Positions 43,786 to 54,555 of a DNA stretch of 64,000 bases are shown here, piece by piece (the stretch's first letter is position 1; the number at the start of each line of letters is the position of its first letter). Location of the stretch: positions 11,019,942 to 11,083,941 of the forward strand of contig NC_049986.1 in the NCBI RefSeq assembly GCF_000003815.2. Direction: 5' to 3'. The notes under the pieces were generated by a model, which saw nothing but the letters and a program-made list of their open reading frames with translations, searched no databases and was not told the DNA's origin. This stretch comes from Branchiostoma floridae (taxonomy: Eukaryota > Chordata > Leptocardii > Amphioxiformes > Branchiostomatidae). Position numbers and translations under genes: made by a program.

Positions 43786-46700
43786 TACACACACACATAC
43801 ACACACGCGCGCGCGCGCACGCACACACACACACAGACAAGTAAAAACAATGTATCAGTGGTATGTGTGAAATGTGCATAATGTACTAACGTTAGCTGTC
43901 GGAATTTAAAAACAAAACAAGATTTACAGAACAATATAGGAAGCCCGACGCCTACCTCATTGAGGCAAAATCCCAGGTAGGTAAACATAACATGGTGTAA
44001 TACAGGGTTTAACTAAGATTGACATGACTATACATAGCTGAGCTATGAAAACAGTGTACAAGATTAGTACACCAAGGTAGCAATTAAGGCCAAGAAAGCG
44101 GACATTGGGTAGAAAATTCCAATGTAGAAACAACAACATTTTGTACACGTAAACACCATGTAATCCATTCAAATTCCACACATACAAAGGTTAATAAACA
44201 AAGGAATATAGTTGATAATGTATACCCTAAAGCAAGGATATTATATCAGAATGTAACGTCCTTGACTAATTAAGAATGTCGGAATCCCCGCTTGCACATT
44301 ACTGAAGGGGACTGTAGTATAGCTATCCGACTTTTCTCCCGGACGCTTTGGATGGCACCCCTTCGAGCACATCGAAGATCCCCTGGGCCACATTGTTTCT
44401 GACATTACAGGGGACATTCTTGGCGACCTTTTCCCCCGTCACTGAGTGTGGTTAACTTGGTAATGGCATGTTTGAGAGAGTGCACAGCATAGAAGCCGTG
44501 AGAACCCTTGGTGACCCTTTTTATCTACCTGACCGCAACAACGCCTTCACCCCGAGGCGAGCACTACCTTGGCACTATCTGCAGGCCATGCGTGACACAA
44601 AAGCTCAGAAACAAAGAAGATATCTACTAAAGTGTCCCCACAAAAAAGTACCTTCTTTTTGGTCGTCAATTGATGAAACCACTAATTTGAAATTAAATTT
44701 ACGACCATATAGTGTAAACCACATACGCAGACAATCGTTATGTACCCAGCGACATGTAGACTTGTTCACGCCAATTATACAATTATAGGTTGAGAGTCAG
44801 CATTGAATGATAGGTTAGAGGTCATTAGTGGAAAAAGGGGCCTATGTTTATACCACTCGTGGGGGTTTCTTTCACACTGTAGGAAATCACTCGTGATGTC
44901 TTAAGGCTGTGTTTTGTGTTAAAGTACCAATAATTAAGTGCTAATTCCTGAGTAATCGCGTGTCTTGTTGAGTTGTGATTTGCTAATTATATGTAGCAGG
45001 CTTCAAGGAACGCGCCAGCAGTCTTTGTTCACGAAATAACAGCAATTAAAATCACCCATTGTGTGTCATCTACGTCAATCCTAACGGTGGCATGGAACAG
45101 ACCTCCATCATCCCAGATATACACATGTATATATTTGCTAAACGATGAAAACGACGGATAAAAGGGTCTCTTATTCACAACAATGATATATAAAATACGT
45201 CTGCCAAGCACGTTTTGGTGACCGTCTGTCACGTTCCTCAGGGAAATACTTGCCGGTTATATCCAACACTGCAGCTAGGTGTCGCTATTGACAATGCGGT
45301 CCTAAACCTAGAATGATAAAGAGTAATCTCCAAGCAGATCCTACGGTGTCATAAGGTAGTATCAAAGCTGGCCAAGGAGTATGGCCGACTAAGGGAGTCA
45401 AACGGGAAGTTTGATCCGATACATTACGCACCGTGGATCTGGTTGGAGATTAGATAAAGAGACTAATTCCGCCGGACCGTTCCTCCTCAGTACTCCTGAC
45501 GTTTGTGAACTGTTTCCGGCTGAGCTGGGCCACCAAAGTGCAGGACTTCTGCGCCGTGGGCAAAGTGGCGGGACTGTTCCTGATTATCTTTGCAGGGATA
45601 CTTGAAATTTGGTTCGGTGAGTAAAGATATATACGATAGTGACATAGAAGTGTGATCATAAGTGTTTTGGGTTTGACACTTGTGGAATAATTCTCCAATG
45701 TTTAGCATTAAATGAATGAAGACCTTTATTGTACAGTTTTGCCCAACCGAGCTAAGTACAGGTCACAACAAGTCAAGATATATACATATAAAAGTATCAC
45801 AAATCTAGTCTAACACAAAAGTTCGGCTTCTTATCGCTTCTTGGTAATAGTGAAAATGTAGGACTGTATGGGTTTCGCTATGGTCGGTTTGTCAAAACGC
45901 ATGAGAAATATAAACTTGTCAGTGCTACTCATGTGTCTAAAATGAGGGAATCTACTTTCTATATAACTAAATAGAGTATTTCTATCATTGACATACATAT
46001 CGCAATCAACTGTGAAGTGCACTTCATCTTCTACCATGTTTGAGGTACAAAATTGGCAGACTCTCTGTTCTAGAGGAGTGCGGTTGTGCCTTCCTGATTC
46101 AATTCGCAGTCGGTGGCAACTGATTCTTAGTTTAGCAATGGTAGTTCTGTGCCGAATGTTTGTAATTTTCAAGTACTGCTCTTCATTGTATGTGGATTTT
46201 AGTAATCTGTACGTTCGGAGTTTGTTTTTCGCACCTAAACCTTTATTATCATTATGAATGTTGGTTAGAAAATTCTGGAAATAAATATCCTTCAGTCGTT
46301 GGTGGATAGCAGAAATTAGGTGGGATGCGTTTGGATCTGTTGACTCATGGGCTTGCCAAACAAAAGAGTAACCACACTCCTCCAAAGTTTTGCGAACACC
46401 AGATGCCCAACATTTAGTACATGATGAATCTAGATTCAGCTAACATAAGAGAGAGTCTGCCTGCAGACTACGGATACCAGCACTGAATGTTCCCACAGGT
46501 TTCAGCTGGGTATTTACTTATCATGGAAACGTAAATTAAAGAGGAATTCACATTAAAAGATGATAAAAAACTCCAGTTACTATCCAAGGTTTGATGGTGT
46601 TTTTCATTAACGATATCATAGTACTATCTTTAATATCTTCTCAGGAAACGGCAAGCTAGAGTACTTCACGTTCGATGGTCCAGCGCTGGATCCAGGCAAA

Positions 46701-48019
46701 CTCTCGCAGGCGTTCTATAGCGGGATGTTCGCCTATGCAGGATGGTAAGGGACTTATTCATCTCAGCTCAGTCAGTTCCCAATGCCCTGTTTTATCATCT
46801 TCGATAGGACGATTATTGTTTGCGGTGTCGTATTACTAAATAAGTTGTGAATAGAACTTCATGACAGATGATATGTGGATAGGCGTCGGGAAAACGAAGT
46901 TCCATGTTTGGTCCCCTAACGGCTGTCCACGGTACTACAACGGAACCTCCGGTTCTGATATGTTGTGTTCTGAAAAGGCTGTAGTTGTGACTTTTTTTGG
47001 TAGGTTGCTTGACCTGCGGTGAAGAGTTTCTGTAAAAGTATAAACCTTTGATAAGTAGAACATAACAAGAGCTACGTTCCATTTCATGAATCATGACATT
47101 TCAATTTTCTCCCAGGTTTTACCTCAACACCGTTACTGAGGAGATCCATAGGCCGGAGAAGTGAGTTCTCACACCAACACATCACCGCACACATCGGTCG
47201 TTCCATCTACCGTATAATTTACTAATTTGCCTGCCGAGGAAATGATTACATGCAGAGTGTGCTGATTTGCGTATGCGTATACACAGTCTATTGTTTTGTT
47301 AGCGGTGTTACGCGAAGCAAAACGTATGGAATTGAGGCGTGGCTACCTTACAATCTTTCTGAACTGTATTACCTTCTTATAAATTGGCTCATGTTGTATC
47401 TGACAGTGTTTTTGTGTCATAGAGTTTCTTCTTCTGTTTCCTGCTCTTTCTTTTCTCCTTCTATTTTTCATACTCTTCCTTTCGGTCCCCAGGACGATGC
47501 CACGTGCCATGATTGTGGGAGAAGTAGTCATAATTGCCATGTATCTGCTGACCATCTTCGCCTATCACATCGTCATGTCCGCCCATGACGTCATCGAGTC
47601 GTCTGCAGTGGCTGTGGTATGATTTTATTTCTTCATAATTTATACAAACGAAAACAGTCTAAACTTGTACGTGAGTGGTAGAGAAAATTTCGCCGAAATT
47701 CGTCTAACTTGCCCCCAACAACAATGTCTAAGAATGCATAAAAATGTATCCTGTTGTAGTCTTGATATCTTCTCTTGAATTTGACCGTTACAGACCTTTG
47801 CGAAAAGCGCCATGGGTTCCCTGGGCTGGACAGTTCCCATCGCCGTGCTGATCTCCTGTGTCGGGGTCGCGAACGGGATATTCCTGGCCACATCTCGGTA
47901 AGGCTGGGGACACCCTAGTTGGTATGCTACGAATAAAAGACTGGGCAGTGACATTATTGGTTAAACTGATGGTATATTTCTGTATGACTATGGTCCGTCC
48001 TACACGTCTTTATGCAGTG

Positions 48020-48068
<49 letters not shown>

Positions 48069-48297
48069 AGTGTCTGTGTGTGTCTGTGTGGGCGCGCGCG
48101 CGCAAACGTGTGTGTACATGTGTGTGATTGCACCTTGTGTGTGTTTTTCGTTATTCAGACATGTCAGATGACTTATTCAGCTATACCTGTCTATCCATAG
48201 AGTGATGTACGCAGGAGCACGGGACGGCACCCTGCCCACCATCCTGAAGACGCTTCACGTGACCAAGTGTACACCAATGCCTGCCATCCTTCTACTG
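42937..48297 (+). CDS. SLC7 light-chain amino-acid transporter, 3' exons missing
   Basis: Seven exons with GT-AG borders join in frame to 364 residues: 42937-43432, 45491-45616, 46645-46744, 47116-47160, 47493-47616, 47794-47897, 48201-48297. The family signatures are present: [18 protein letters not shown] (unwound helix 1, substrate binding), [19 protein letters not shown] (helix 3), the [15 protein letters not shown] and [10 protein letters not shown] helices, [14 protein letters not shown] (helix 6) and the [20 protein letters not shown] region. Cys150 in [13 protein letters not shown] is placed where LAT/b0,+AT/xCT light chains make the disulfide to the heavy chain (4F2hc or rBAT). Human relatives are ~490-510 residues, so about 120-140 C-terminal residues (last four helices) are missing. 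The next sequence is unrelated, a gap and telomeric repeats. The exact subtype is not decided. Confidence 0.9.
43656..43835 (+). repeat. Compound (CA)n-(CT)n-(CG/CA)n microsatellite
   Basis: Roughly 38 CA units, then a CT run and short alternating CA and GC stretches, in SLC7 intron 1. Alternating purine-pyrimidine tracts like this can adopt Z-DNA. Open frames across it are artefacts. Confidence 0.95.
45323..45452. mobile_element. 130-base MITE, TAATCTCCAAGCAGATC family
   Basis: GTAATCTCCAAGCAGATCC and CGGTG at the left are mirrored by CACCGTGGATCTGGTTGGAGATTA at the right. It ends 38 bases before SLC7 exon 2. It shares termini and size with 20760-20884. Confidence 0.75.
45712..46439 (-). 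pseudogene. 5'-truncated LINE: C-terminal ORF fragment
   Basis: A minus-strand frame of about 200 codons (46439 to the stop at 45831) contains [37 protein letters not shown] and a Cys-rich CQFC...[11 protein letters not shown] motif, typical of the region after the reverse-transcriptase domain in several CR1/L2-like LINE clades. The 3' end reads AATAAAGGTCTTCATTCATTT. The upstream part is absent, as for a normal 5'-truncated insertion, in SLC7 intron 1. Confidence 0.7.
48020..48125 (+). repeat. (GT)n microsatellite in SLC7 intron 6
   Basis: About 50 GT units with a (GC)n stretch (GGCGCGCGCGCGC) inside. Polymorphic and potentially Z-DNA-forming. Confidence 0.95.
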
Positions 48298-48488
48298 GTC
48301 AGTCATGGAGGTCTATTAGTCAATTACTCAGTGTTTTAGTGACCTCACACCAAATGAGGTGTTACACCAATTTGCCTCTACAGGCAGTAACTGATGAGAG
48401 ACCATTGTATTTGACTGATGATTGCTCAACGAATTTTATAGACAACGAGTTTTGTAGGTCTATCACAGTGTCACATCTCCTAGCATCG

Positions 48489-48588
48489 NNNNNNNNNNNN
48501 NNNNNNNNNNNNNNNNNNNNNNNNNNNNNNNNNNNNNNNNNNNNNNNNNNNNNNNNNNNNNNNNNNNNNNNNNNNNNNNNNNNNNNNN
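48489..48588. other. Assembly gap (100 N)
   Basis: Placeholder gap between the last visible SLC7 exon and a telomeric repeat tract. Possible misjoin. Confidence 1.
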
Positions 48589-49152
48589 AGCACTACCCTA
48601 ACCCTAACCTTAACCCTAACCCTAACCCTAACCCTAACCCTAACCCTAACCCTAACCCTAACCCTAACCCTAACCCTAGCGGTTAGTGCTTACGTCATAT
48701 CTCGGGAAGTAAGCACCCGATTTTAAAACGGTTTGCACTTTACAACTCTGTACCAAGATATCTTTTCAATGATACCAAGTTTGATCGACTAGAACACTTA
48801 TTTAGCCTTGTTGGCTCTAAGCACTACGCTAACCTTAACCCACCCTAGCGGTTAAATTTAGGTTAGTTCTGAAGTCATATCTCGAGAAGAAAGCACCCTT
48901 ATTGTAAGCGGTTTTTAGATTACATTAAGGTACCAGGAGCCTTTTGCAACGATACCAAGTTTGACCGACTAGAACACACTCTTAGCCATGTTGGCTCTAA
49001 GCACTACGCTAACCCTAACCCTTACTCTTACCCTAGAGGTTAGGGTTAGTTTAGATTAATAGTTGAATCAGAAAAAATCAGATTCGCAGCTTGTAAAAAC
49101 AAACTGAATATCACTGATTTGTACAAACTTATTGCATTGCGAATTACACAAA

Positions 49153-49198
<46 letters not shown>

Positions 49199-49395
49199 AT
49201 TAATTAATTAATTTAATTAAACAATTACAATACTTGACGCCGAAACACCTTAACAAAGTTGTACGTAATGCGTTACAAAGAACACTGAAGTAAGAACGTT
49301 AGAAGTTAGGGTCATTCTTAACTCATATCTCGAGAAGAAAGCACCCGTTTTGAAAACGGTTTTCAGATTACATTAAGGTCTCGGTTCGGAGGTAT
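48589..49395 (+). repeat. Telomere-linked satellite, forward orientation
   Basis: 48594-48677 holds about 13 CCCTAA units, the C-strand of a TTAGGG telomere repeat. It is followed by units of ~180 bases with TCATATCTCG(G/A)GAAG(T/A)AAGCACC, AAAACGGTTT and GATACCAAGTTTGA(T/C)CGACTAGAA, each introduced by CTAAGCACTACGCTAACC(C)TAACC (near 48818 and 48998). A last piece is at 49310-49385. The same unit appears inverted at 54553-55154. Confidence 0.85.
49155..49218 (+). repeat. (AT)n and TAAT-repeat tract
   Basis: AT dinucleotides (49157-49190) followed by AATTAATTAATTAATTTAAT. Simple repeat inside the satellite region. Confidence 0.9.
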
Positions 49396-49399
49396 TTTT

Positions 49400-50450
49400 A
49401 CCATTTGGGGCCGATTTGACTGCCTCTCAGAAAAGCGCGACCACTCCTCATTACATCAATTTTCGGACAATTTAAGGTTTCTAATAGACCGTTAGACTCA
49501 GTAGAAATGTTTTGTAGAAATGTCATTTTTGGTAAAAAATCTTTAATACAATCATTTTTTTTAAATTGCTAATTTTTGGTCATTATTTACAAGCCTCTTC
49601 ACGAAAAAAAATGAATTTTACTGGGACAATAGTTGTGTTTACTAAATAAAAAGGAAGAAAATCGTGAGGATACGTTTTCCGCTAGCCGCTAGCCGATGGC
49701 GCTATTAAGCACCCACAACGCACATGGAACACACGATCTGGGTCATCAGGCGACAAACCGCGTTACCGCTATCGCGAACTAATATAAGGAAATATTGGCC
49801 GCACGGCGAAATCTGCGCCACCGATAAACGCTACGAAGGACTGGCCTGTTGGGAAATATAAAAGACTACACACTGCTTTAACGGTAGCCGAGAAATTGAG
49901 AGCCAAAACTAAGGTGGTGACCTATGATTTGCCTTTTATTTTCACGGATATCAAATTCCGAAGCGGAACCTATATTGGAAAAGACTGCATATATAGATTT
50001 TCCTCATTAAGTATGCAAATTAAGTCCAAATTTGCACTTCATTATGTACATATCTGCCACAAGTACCTTGCATACCAAAAATCATGGGAATCCATTATTC
50101 ATATGTTCCGTTATGCTCCTTGGAAGATTTTGACAAAACCGCTCCTCAGTTCGAGAGCAAGTTGCTAGGGGCCCCAAACATACACCACTTATTCCGTACA
50201 TACATCACAAGCTATCAGCCACCAGCGTTATTTGGCTAATGGTTCGTTAAGATACTTGTCCAACCCATTTCTCTTTTCAGAAAGCGCTGACCTCCTATAT
50301 GAATTCAATTATAAGCCATAATGGCGTCTGATAATTTCCAAGGAGATGTTAGGGTGGTCAATTTGTAAATATATTCAACTGGCCGGCATTGTTGACAGTT
50401 CTCTACCCATGAGCAATGAGGTAAAGGGCTATTAAATAAAGACAAGCCTG
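49400..50450. other. Gene-free region, shared sequence with 55190-55300
   Basis: The block GGGTCATCAGGCGACAAACC with GCGTTACCGCTATCGCGAACTAAT at 49740-49790 recurs in a similar form at 55240-55290 upstream of the zinc-finger ORF. The stretch 49985-50170 looks like a common lancelet repeat (ACCAAAAATCATGGGAATCC), without a recognisable gene. Confidence 0.5.
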
Positions 50451-50451
50451 C

Positions 50452-50548
50452 TATCCAAGCAGAAAAGCGCAGATATAGTAGTAGTCGGGAAAATTACAAG
50501 AGCGCCCGTGTAATTTTTCCGACTACTTATTCAACCTCTGTTTGGAGA
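50452..50548. mobile_element. Small MITE with internal hairpin, TCTCCAA(G/A)CAGA family
   Basis: Outer ends TATCCAAGCAGA and TCTGTTTGGAGA (inverted). Inside, 50481-50526 is an 18-base stem, GTAGTCGGGAAAATTACA, with a 10-base loop. The right end reads AACCTCTGTTTGGAGAGTA. Confidence 0.7.
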
Positions 50549-50690
50549 GTAAGAAAAGCTAACCGGTCAGGAAACGGTTAATTAATAATACAAGTTGTCC
50601 GCTCCAACATCTGCTTCAAGTATTAAAGCGTTCTTCCCTTGGGGCCTCAACAGAGGCCTCAAGGTCCCAAGAAAGTTGGTCAGGGAAATT

Positions 50691-50896
50691 ATAGCCTCCA
50701 TAGCAGGCTCTCTGGGCTTTATCACGTCTTTTTTTGGCTCATACACTTTTGCTGGCCATAATTTTGTACTAGGTCGCTTGAACATTGGCCCCAATGGTGA
50801 AAGAACCCGGTACATATAACGAAACGAGCAGCAAAAGTGTATTATTGGCCAGAAAAGACGGAAAATACCCCCCAGAGAGCCTGCCATGGAGGCTAT
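50691..50896. mobile_element. Hairpin MITE with ATAGCCTCCATAGCAGG ends
   Basis: ATAGCCTCCATAGCAGG and CTCTCTGG at the left are mirrored by CCAGAGAGCCTGCCATGG and AGGCTAT at the right; the middle carries CTTTTGCTGGCCATAATTTT against a matching TGTATTATTGGCCAGAAAAG. Confidence 0.65.
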
Positions 50897-50929
50897 CGGA
50901 AACAGACCGGAAAGTAGGGCTCCATGAGT

Positions 50930-51140
50930 TTTCCCCGCAAAGACGTTTCCCCGTCGAAATTTTTTTTGGGGGTTTCCCCGTCGTTATGGAGCATCCCCCA
51001 CTTTTTCACCCGTCGTCGTGGAACTCTCGCCGTCGTGGATTATTTCCCGTCGTATTTTTCCCCGTCGTCATTGGGGCATTCCCCGTCTGGTCTTTTCAAC
51101 AGATATTCATTCACGGATCCGTCTGGTGTTCCCCCGTCTA
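50930..51140 (+). repeat. CCCCGTCG-rich degenerate tandem repeat
   Basis: Repeats of TTTCCCCGTCG at irregular intervals (about ten occurrences), with T-rich spacers. Possibly a decaying minisatellite; no function inferred. Confidence 0.6.
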
Positions 51141-51289
51141 CGTCTATAACGTTAGGTATGGTGAAATATATTTATATTTCAGCCATACCATAGGTATGGT
51201 GAAATATATTGTATTCGTAATTATATTGCAATCCTTGCTACAGTATGGATTGCAATAAATTCTCTTTTGTCGTGTTTCTTCTTCTCTTT

Positions 51290-51630
51290 CTCCTGACAAA
51301 TCTTCAACTGGATTCAACTTTTTCATTTTTGGGCCAAATGAGCTGAAACTTGGCATGGAGGTAGGGATAGCAAATACCCCAAGACTTTTGTTCACTTTTT
51401 TATGGATATCTTAGAAATTATGATATTTAAGGTTTTTGGTCATTTTTAAATAGACCAAATATGTATATTTTGGGCCCCTGCGCCCTCAGGTATTACAACC
51501 TAATAACCTGATATTTGGCACAGAGGTGCATTGGACACATAAGCATAGGAACCCATCAACACTTCGGAAGGTCCGCGGGTTAGGAAATTTGTCATTTCGG
51601 GCCCGAAACGGGCCATTTGGGCGATTTTGG
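51290..51630 (+). repeat. Dispersed repeat with TTTGGGCC and GTGCATTGGACA words
   Basis: Contains TGGCACAGAGGTGCATTGG and ACCCATCAACACTTC, then AATTTGTCATTTCGGGCCCG. The first part is related to 62125-62480; the last part is related (inverted) to the 96-base array at 54240-54555. Confidence 0.65.
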
Positions 51631-51631
51631 G

Positions 51632-53741
51632 GATATTTTAATCATGTAGTCCCCGCGGAAGTAAAGAGAACGCAAGCAATCCAATTAAGAACAGGTGAAA
51701 CCTGACAGGTGATAATTAGGGATGTCTCGTATGCATTTAAACGAGAAGAACACACATACACGAGGCAGATACGTACGATCGTCACCGAACGAAGCAAGCG
51801 CGAGGAAAGCAGCAAGGCTTAGCGACCTCGATGCCAAGGGTAATACCACCACCCCGACCACGCTTCGGTTCGCAAAGCCGCCCAGTGCCTGCATGGAGAG
51901 TTGCTGTCGCCACGGATAGCGACAGTCCACCAGCCGAGCCGCGTCAGGGCCTTGGGGGAAGAATGTGCGGCAGGTGAACGGAGTTTCTGGCGTAGAATTG
52001 AGCGCTGCAAGTATTGGACATTTTCTTGATGTTAAGTTGCTCTCCATGTTTGCTTTTTCCTATAACGTTAAGGGCCTAGGTACGAGTATTGCGCTGAATT
52101 TATACTGCAAATTTGGACTGGTAGACGATAATTAACATAACAATCTTGGAACGGAAGGAATTTGGCCACGTAGTTTATACCGGTAACAATTGTGGACATG
52201 TAGTTTATATATGTTGGAGTTAAGAATTTGGCAATGGAATGGAAGCAACTAGCTACGTAATTTTGAACCTGGATTGGGAGTATTGATGTAGGCAATGTGG
52301 CAATGGAAGAAATTTGGCCATGGAATGGGATGGAATATGGCCATGTAATGGAAAGAAGTTGGCCAAGGAATAGAAGGAATTTGGACTTGGAGCCAGGTAT
52401 ATGTTAACAATAGGGCGATGGAAGTAATTTGGCCATGGAATGTGCAACCTAATCTGGGAGTCATGTATTGAGGAACACAATACAATGGTGCAATGGAAGG
52501 AATTTGCCCATGGAATGGAAAGATTTTGATTTTGATTTGTAAGTTGGACTTAGAGCACGGTATGAATGAAAACAATGGTGGAACGGAAGTAGTAAATTCA
52601 CATGTTATTAAAAAAAGTGGCATTGGCTGTGGTGGACTAATGGTACAATAATTACAGTACGTTGCTGAACATTGATCGAAGAGCCTACCATAAGAACAGA
52701 TATAGACGTTTCAATCCCTTGTGTTGCCATGGTTACTTTGACATGAAAGGGAGCAAGTGTATCGCTACAGTTGACATTCCACGTGCAAAACTGGCAAAGT
52801 TCATACAACAGGCGAAGATGCTGGCGTCTAACTGTATTGGTGAGGTTTGTGTTGAGTACATATACTATTTGACATACAGCGGTGCAATAATTGATCAGAA
52901 TAGAAATCTCAAACTATGTAAATTAGAAAGGCGGGTTCATGATGATTCTTTTTCGCACTTAGGGGAGGTACTCATGCACTCTGCCGACCAGGTCATTCTG
53001 AGCCTCAGTACCTGGGGTGCTGACACGCCTCCTCTCCTCCAAATTTTGTTTCATGCTCGTTAATATTAGGTGATGGTTACGTCACCGGGATGAAATATGA
53101 CGTTGGGAAATATGGGGTAGTAGAACCTACTCAAAATCACGGGCACCTCTCCCTGCCACCCGTTAAATAGATTTGGAGGGGAGGCGTGTCTGCGACACAG
53201 GAGAGGCGGAGTTTGTGACAAACAACACATATACGGCGAATATATATAGGATGTAATACTCTGTTGAGAGAAGGGTAGGCACAGGCCCTGACACTGTGGA
53301 GAGGATGAAGAGTGACAGTTGAAGTCTTAATTTTAAAGTTAAAATTTGAACAAGGTTGTGTTTCAAAACTGTTACAGGTACACGTAGTATTTTCTTGATT
53401 ATGCAACACCGCGACATATGAATAGAGAAAGGTTTGGGAAAATCAGGAAGGTTTGAGAGGATAAGACATGGTAAGGTAAGGATAAGGTTTTGGGAAAATA
53501 TAAGGTTAGGGGATTTGATAATAATATGAGGTTTGGGGAAAAGGAGAAGGAGGGGCTAAAATCTGGGTGTAAGGAGAGGTGATTTGGGTGTCACAGAAAG
53601 AGAGTTCATAGGGAAGAGGAAAGACGGAGGAAGTGCAGAAACGTCTCACTTACACCCAATATCATTCCCCATACCTAACATGTGAGATGCCTTCTGCATT
53701 GTAACGGAGGACTACTACATGATTGAGATACCGCCATATTT
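51632..53741. mobile_element. Inverted-repeat element AATCATGTAGTCC, long copy
   Basis: The left end has ATATTTTAATCATGTAGTCC and the right end GGACTACTACATGATTGAG, i.e. inverted ends ATCATGTAGTCC/GGACTACTACATGAT. It is about 2.1 kb long. The interior (52200-52570) carries degenerate GGAATTTGGCCATGGAATGG repeats, and a 133-codon frame at 52662-53063 whose family I do not recognise. Copy 2 follows directly. Confidence 0.65.
52662..53063 (+). CDS. Unrecognised 133-residue frame inside the AATCATGTAGTCC element
   Basis: Starts at ATG. Sequence composition is not low-complexity; it includes CCHGYFDMKGSKC-like and RRVHDDSFSHLGEVLM stretches. No known motif identified. As it lies inside an element with inverted ends it might be a transposon-derived ORF, or chance. 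There is no splice or promoter evidence. Confidence 0.2.
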   Translation: MLNIDRRAYHKNRYRRFNPLCCHGYFDMKGSKCIATVDIPRAKLAKFIQQAKMLASNCIGEVCVEYIYYLTYSGAIIDQNRNLKLCKLERRVHDDSFSHLGEVLMHSADQVILSLSTWGADTPPLLQILFHAR

Positions 53742-54160
53742 TAATCATGTAGTCCCCGCGGAAGTTAAGAGAACGTAAGCAATCCAATTAAGAACAGTTG
53801 AAACCTGACAGGTGATAATTAGGGATGTCTCGTATAAATTTAAACGAGAAGAACACGCAAACACGAGGCAGATACGTACGTTCGGAACAAGGGCGAAGAA
53901 AGAGGGAGGGACAGCAGCAAAGAAACCAGAAGGGGAAAGGGGGTTGGGGGATCGAAAGGGGTGTGGTAAACCGCCTACATGTGAGCGATTTAAAAGGACC
54001 ACCCACTCGCCCTTCTTTGCATAGTAGATCAAACTGGAAGTCCAAGACTCCGTCAGTGCAGAAAAGTCCCACTTACACCCAATATCATACTTAACATGTC
54101 ATATGCCTTCTGCACTGTAGCGGAGGACTACATCATTGATATACAGCCAGATTTGATTTT
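53741..54160. mobile_element. Inverted-repeat element AATCATGTAGTCC, short deleted copy
   Basis: It shares the first ~150 bases (TCATGTAGTCCCCGCGGAAG, AGGGATGTCTCGTA, ACGAGGCAGATACGTACG) and the last ~110 bases (CACTTACACCCAATATCAT, TGCCTTCTGCA, GGACTACATCATTGATATAC) with 51632-53741 but lacks ~1.7 kb between. A typical internal-deletion derivative, lying head to tail with the long copy. Confidence 0.7.
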
Positions 54161-54239
54161 GGGCCCTGAATTACGGGCACGAAACGGGCCATTTGGGCGA
54201 TTTTGGCCAAAATTTGGGGAGACTTGATTTTTGGGCCCC

Positions 54240-54555
54240 TAAAAGTGTCGGAAGGCCTGCAGGTTAGGAAACTTGTCATTTCGGGCCCGAAATTTGCCCA
54301 CATCGCCCAAAATGGCCCGTTTCGGGCCCGAAATGACAAATTTCGACAGGTCCGGACCTTCCGAACTTTTCGGGGCCCAAAAATGAAATTTGCCCACATC
54401 GCCCCAAATGGCCCGTTTCGGGCCCGAAATGACAAATTTCGACAGGTCCGGACATTCCGGACCTTTTCGGGGCCCCAAAATGAAATTTGCCCACATTGCC
54501 CAAAATGGCCCGTTTCGGGCCGAAATGACAAATTTCGACAGGTCCGGACCTTCCC
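54240..54555 (+). repeat. 96-base tandem repeat, about 3.3 copies
   Basis: GACAAATTTCGACAGGTCCG occurs at 54335, 54431 and 54527, an exact 96-base period. Units contain GGGCCCGAAATGACAAATTT and CCCGTTTCGGGCCC palindromic words, so frames run open on both strands. No coding. Confidence 0.9.

Noticed and set aside
44468-44788. 106-residue frame in SLC7 intron 1
   Set aside because: It starts at ATG and has mixed composition, but I recognise no family and it is flanked by intron; kept only as a note.
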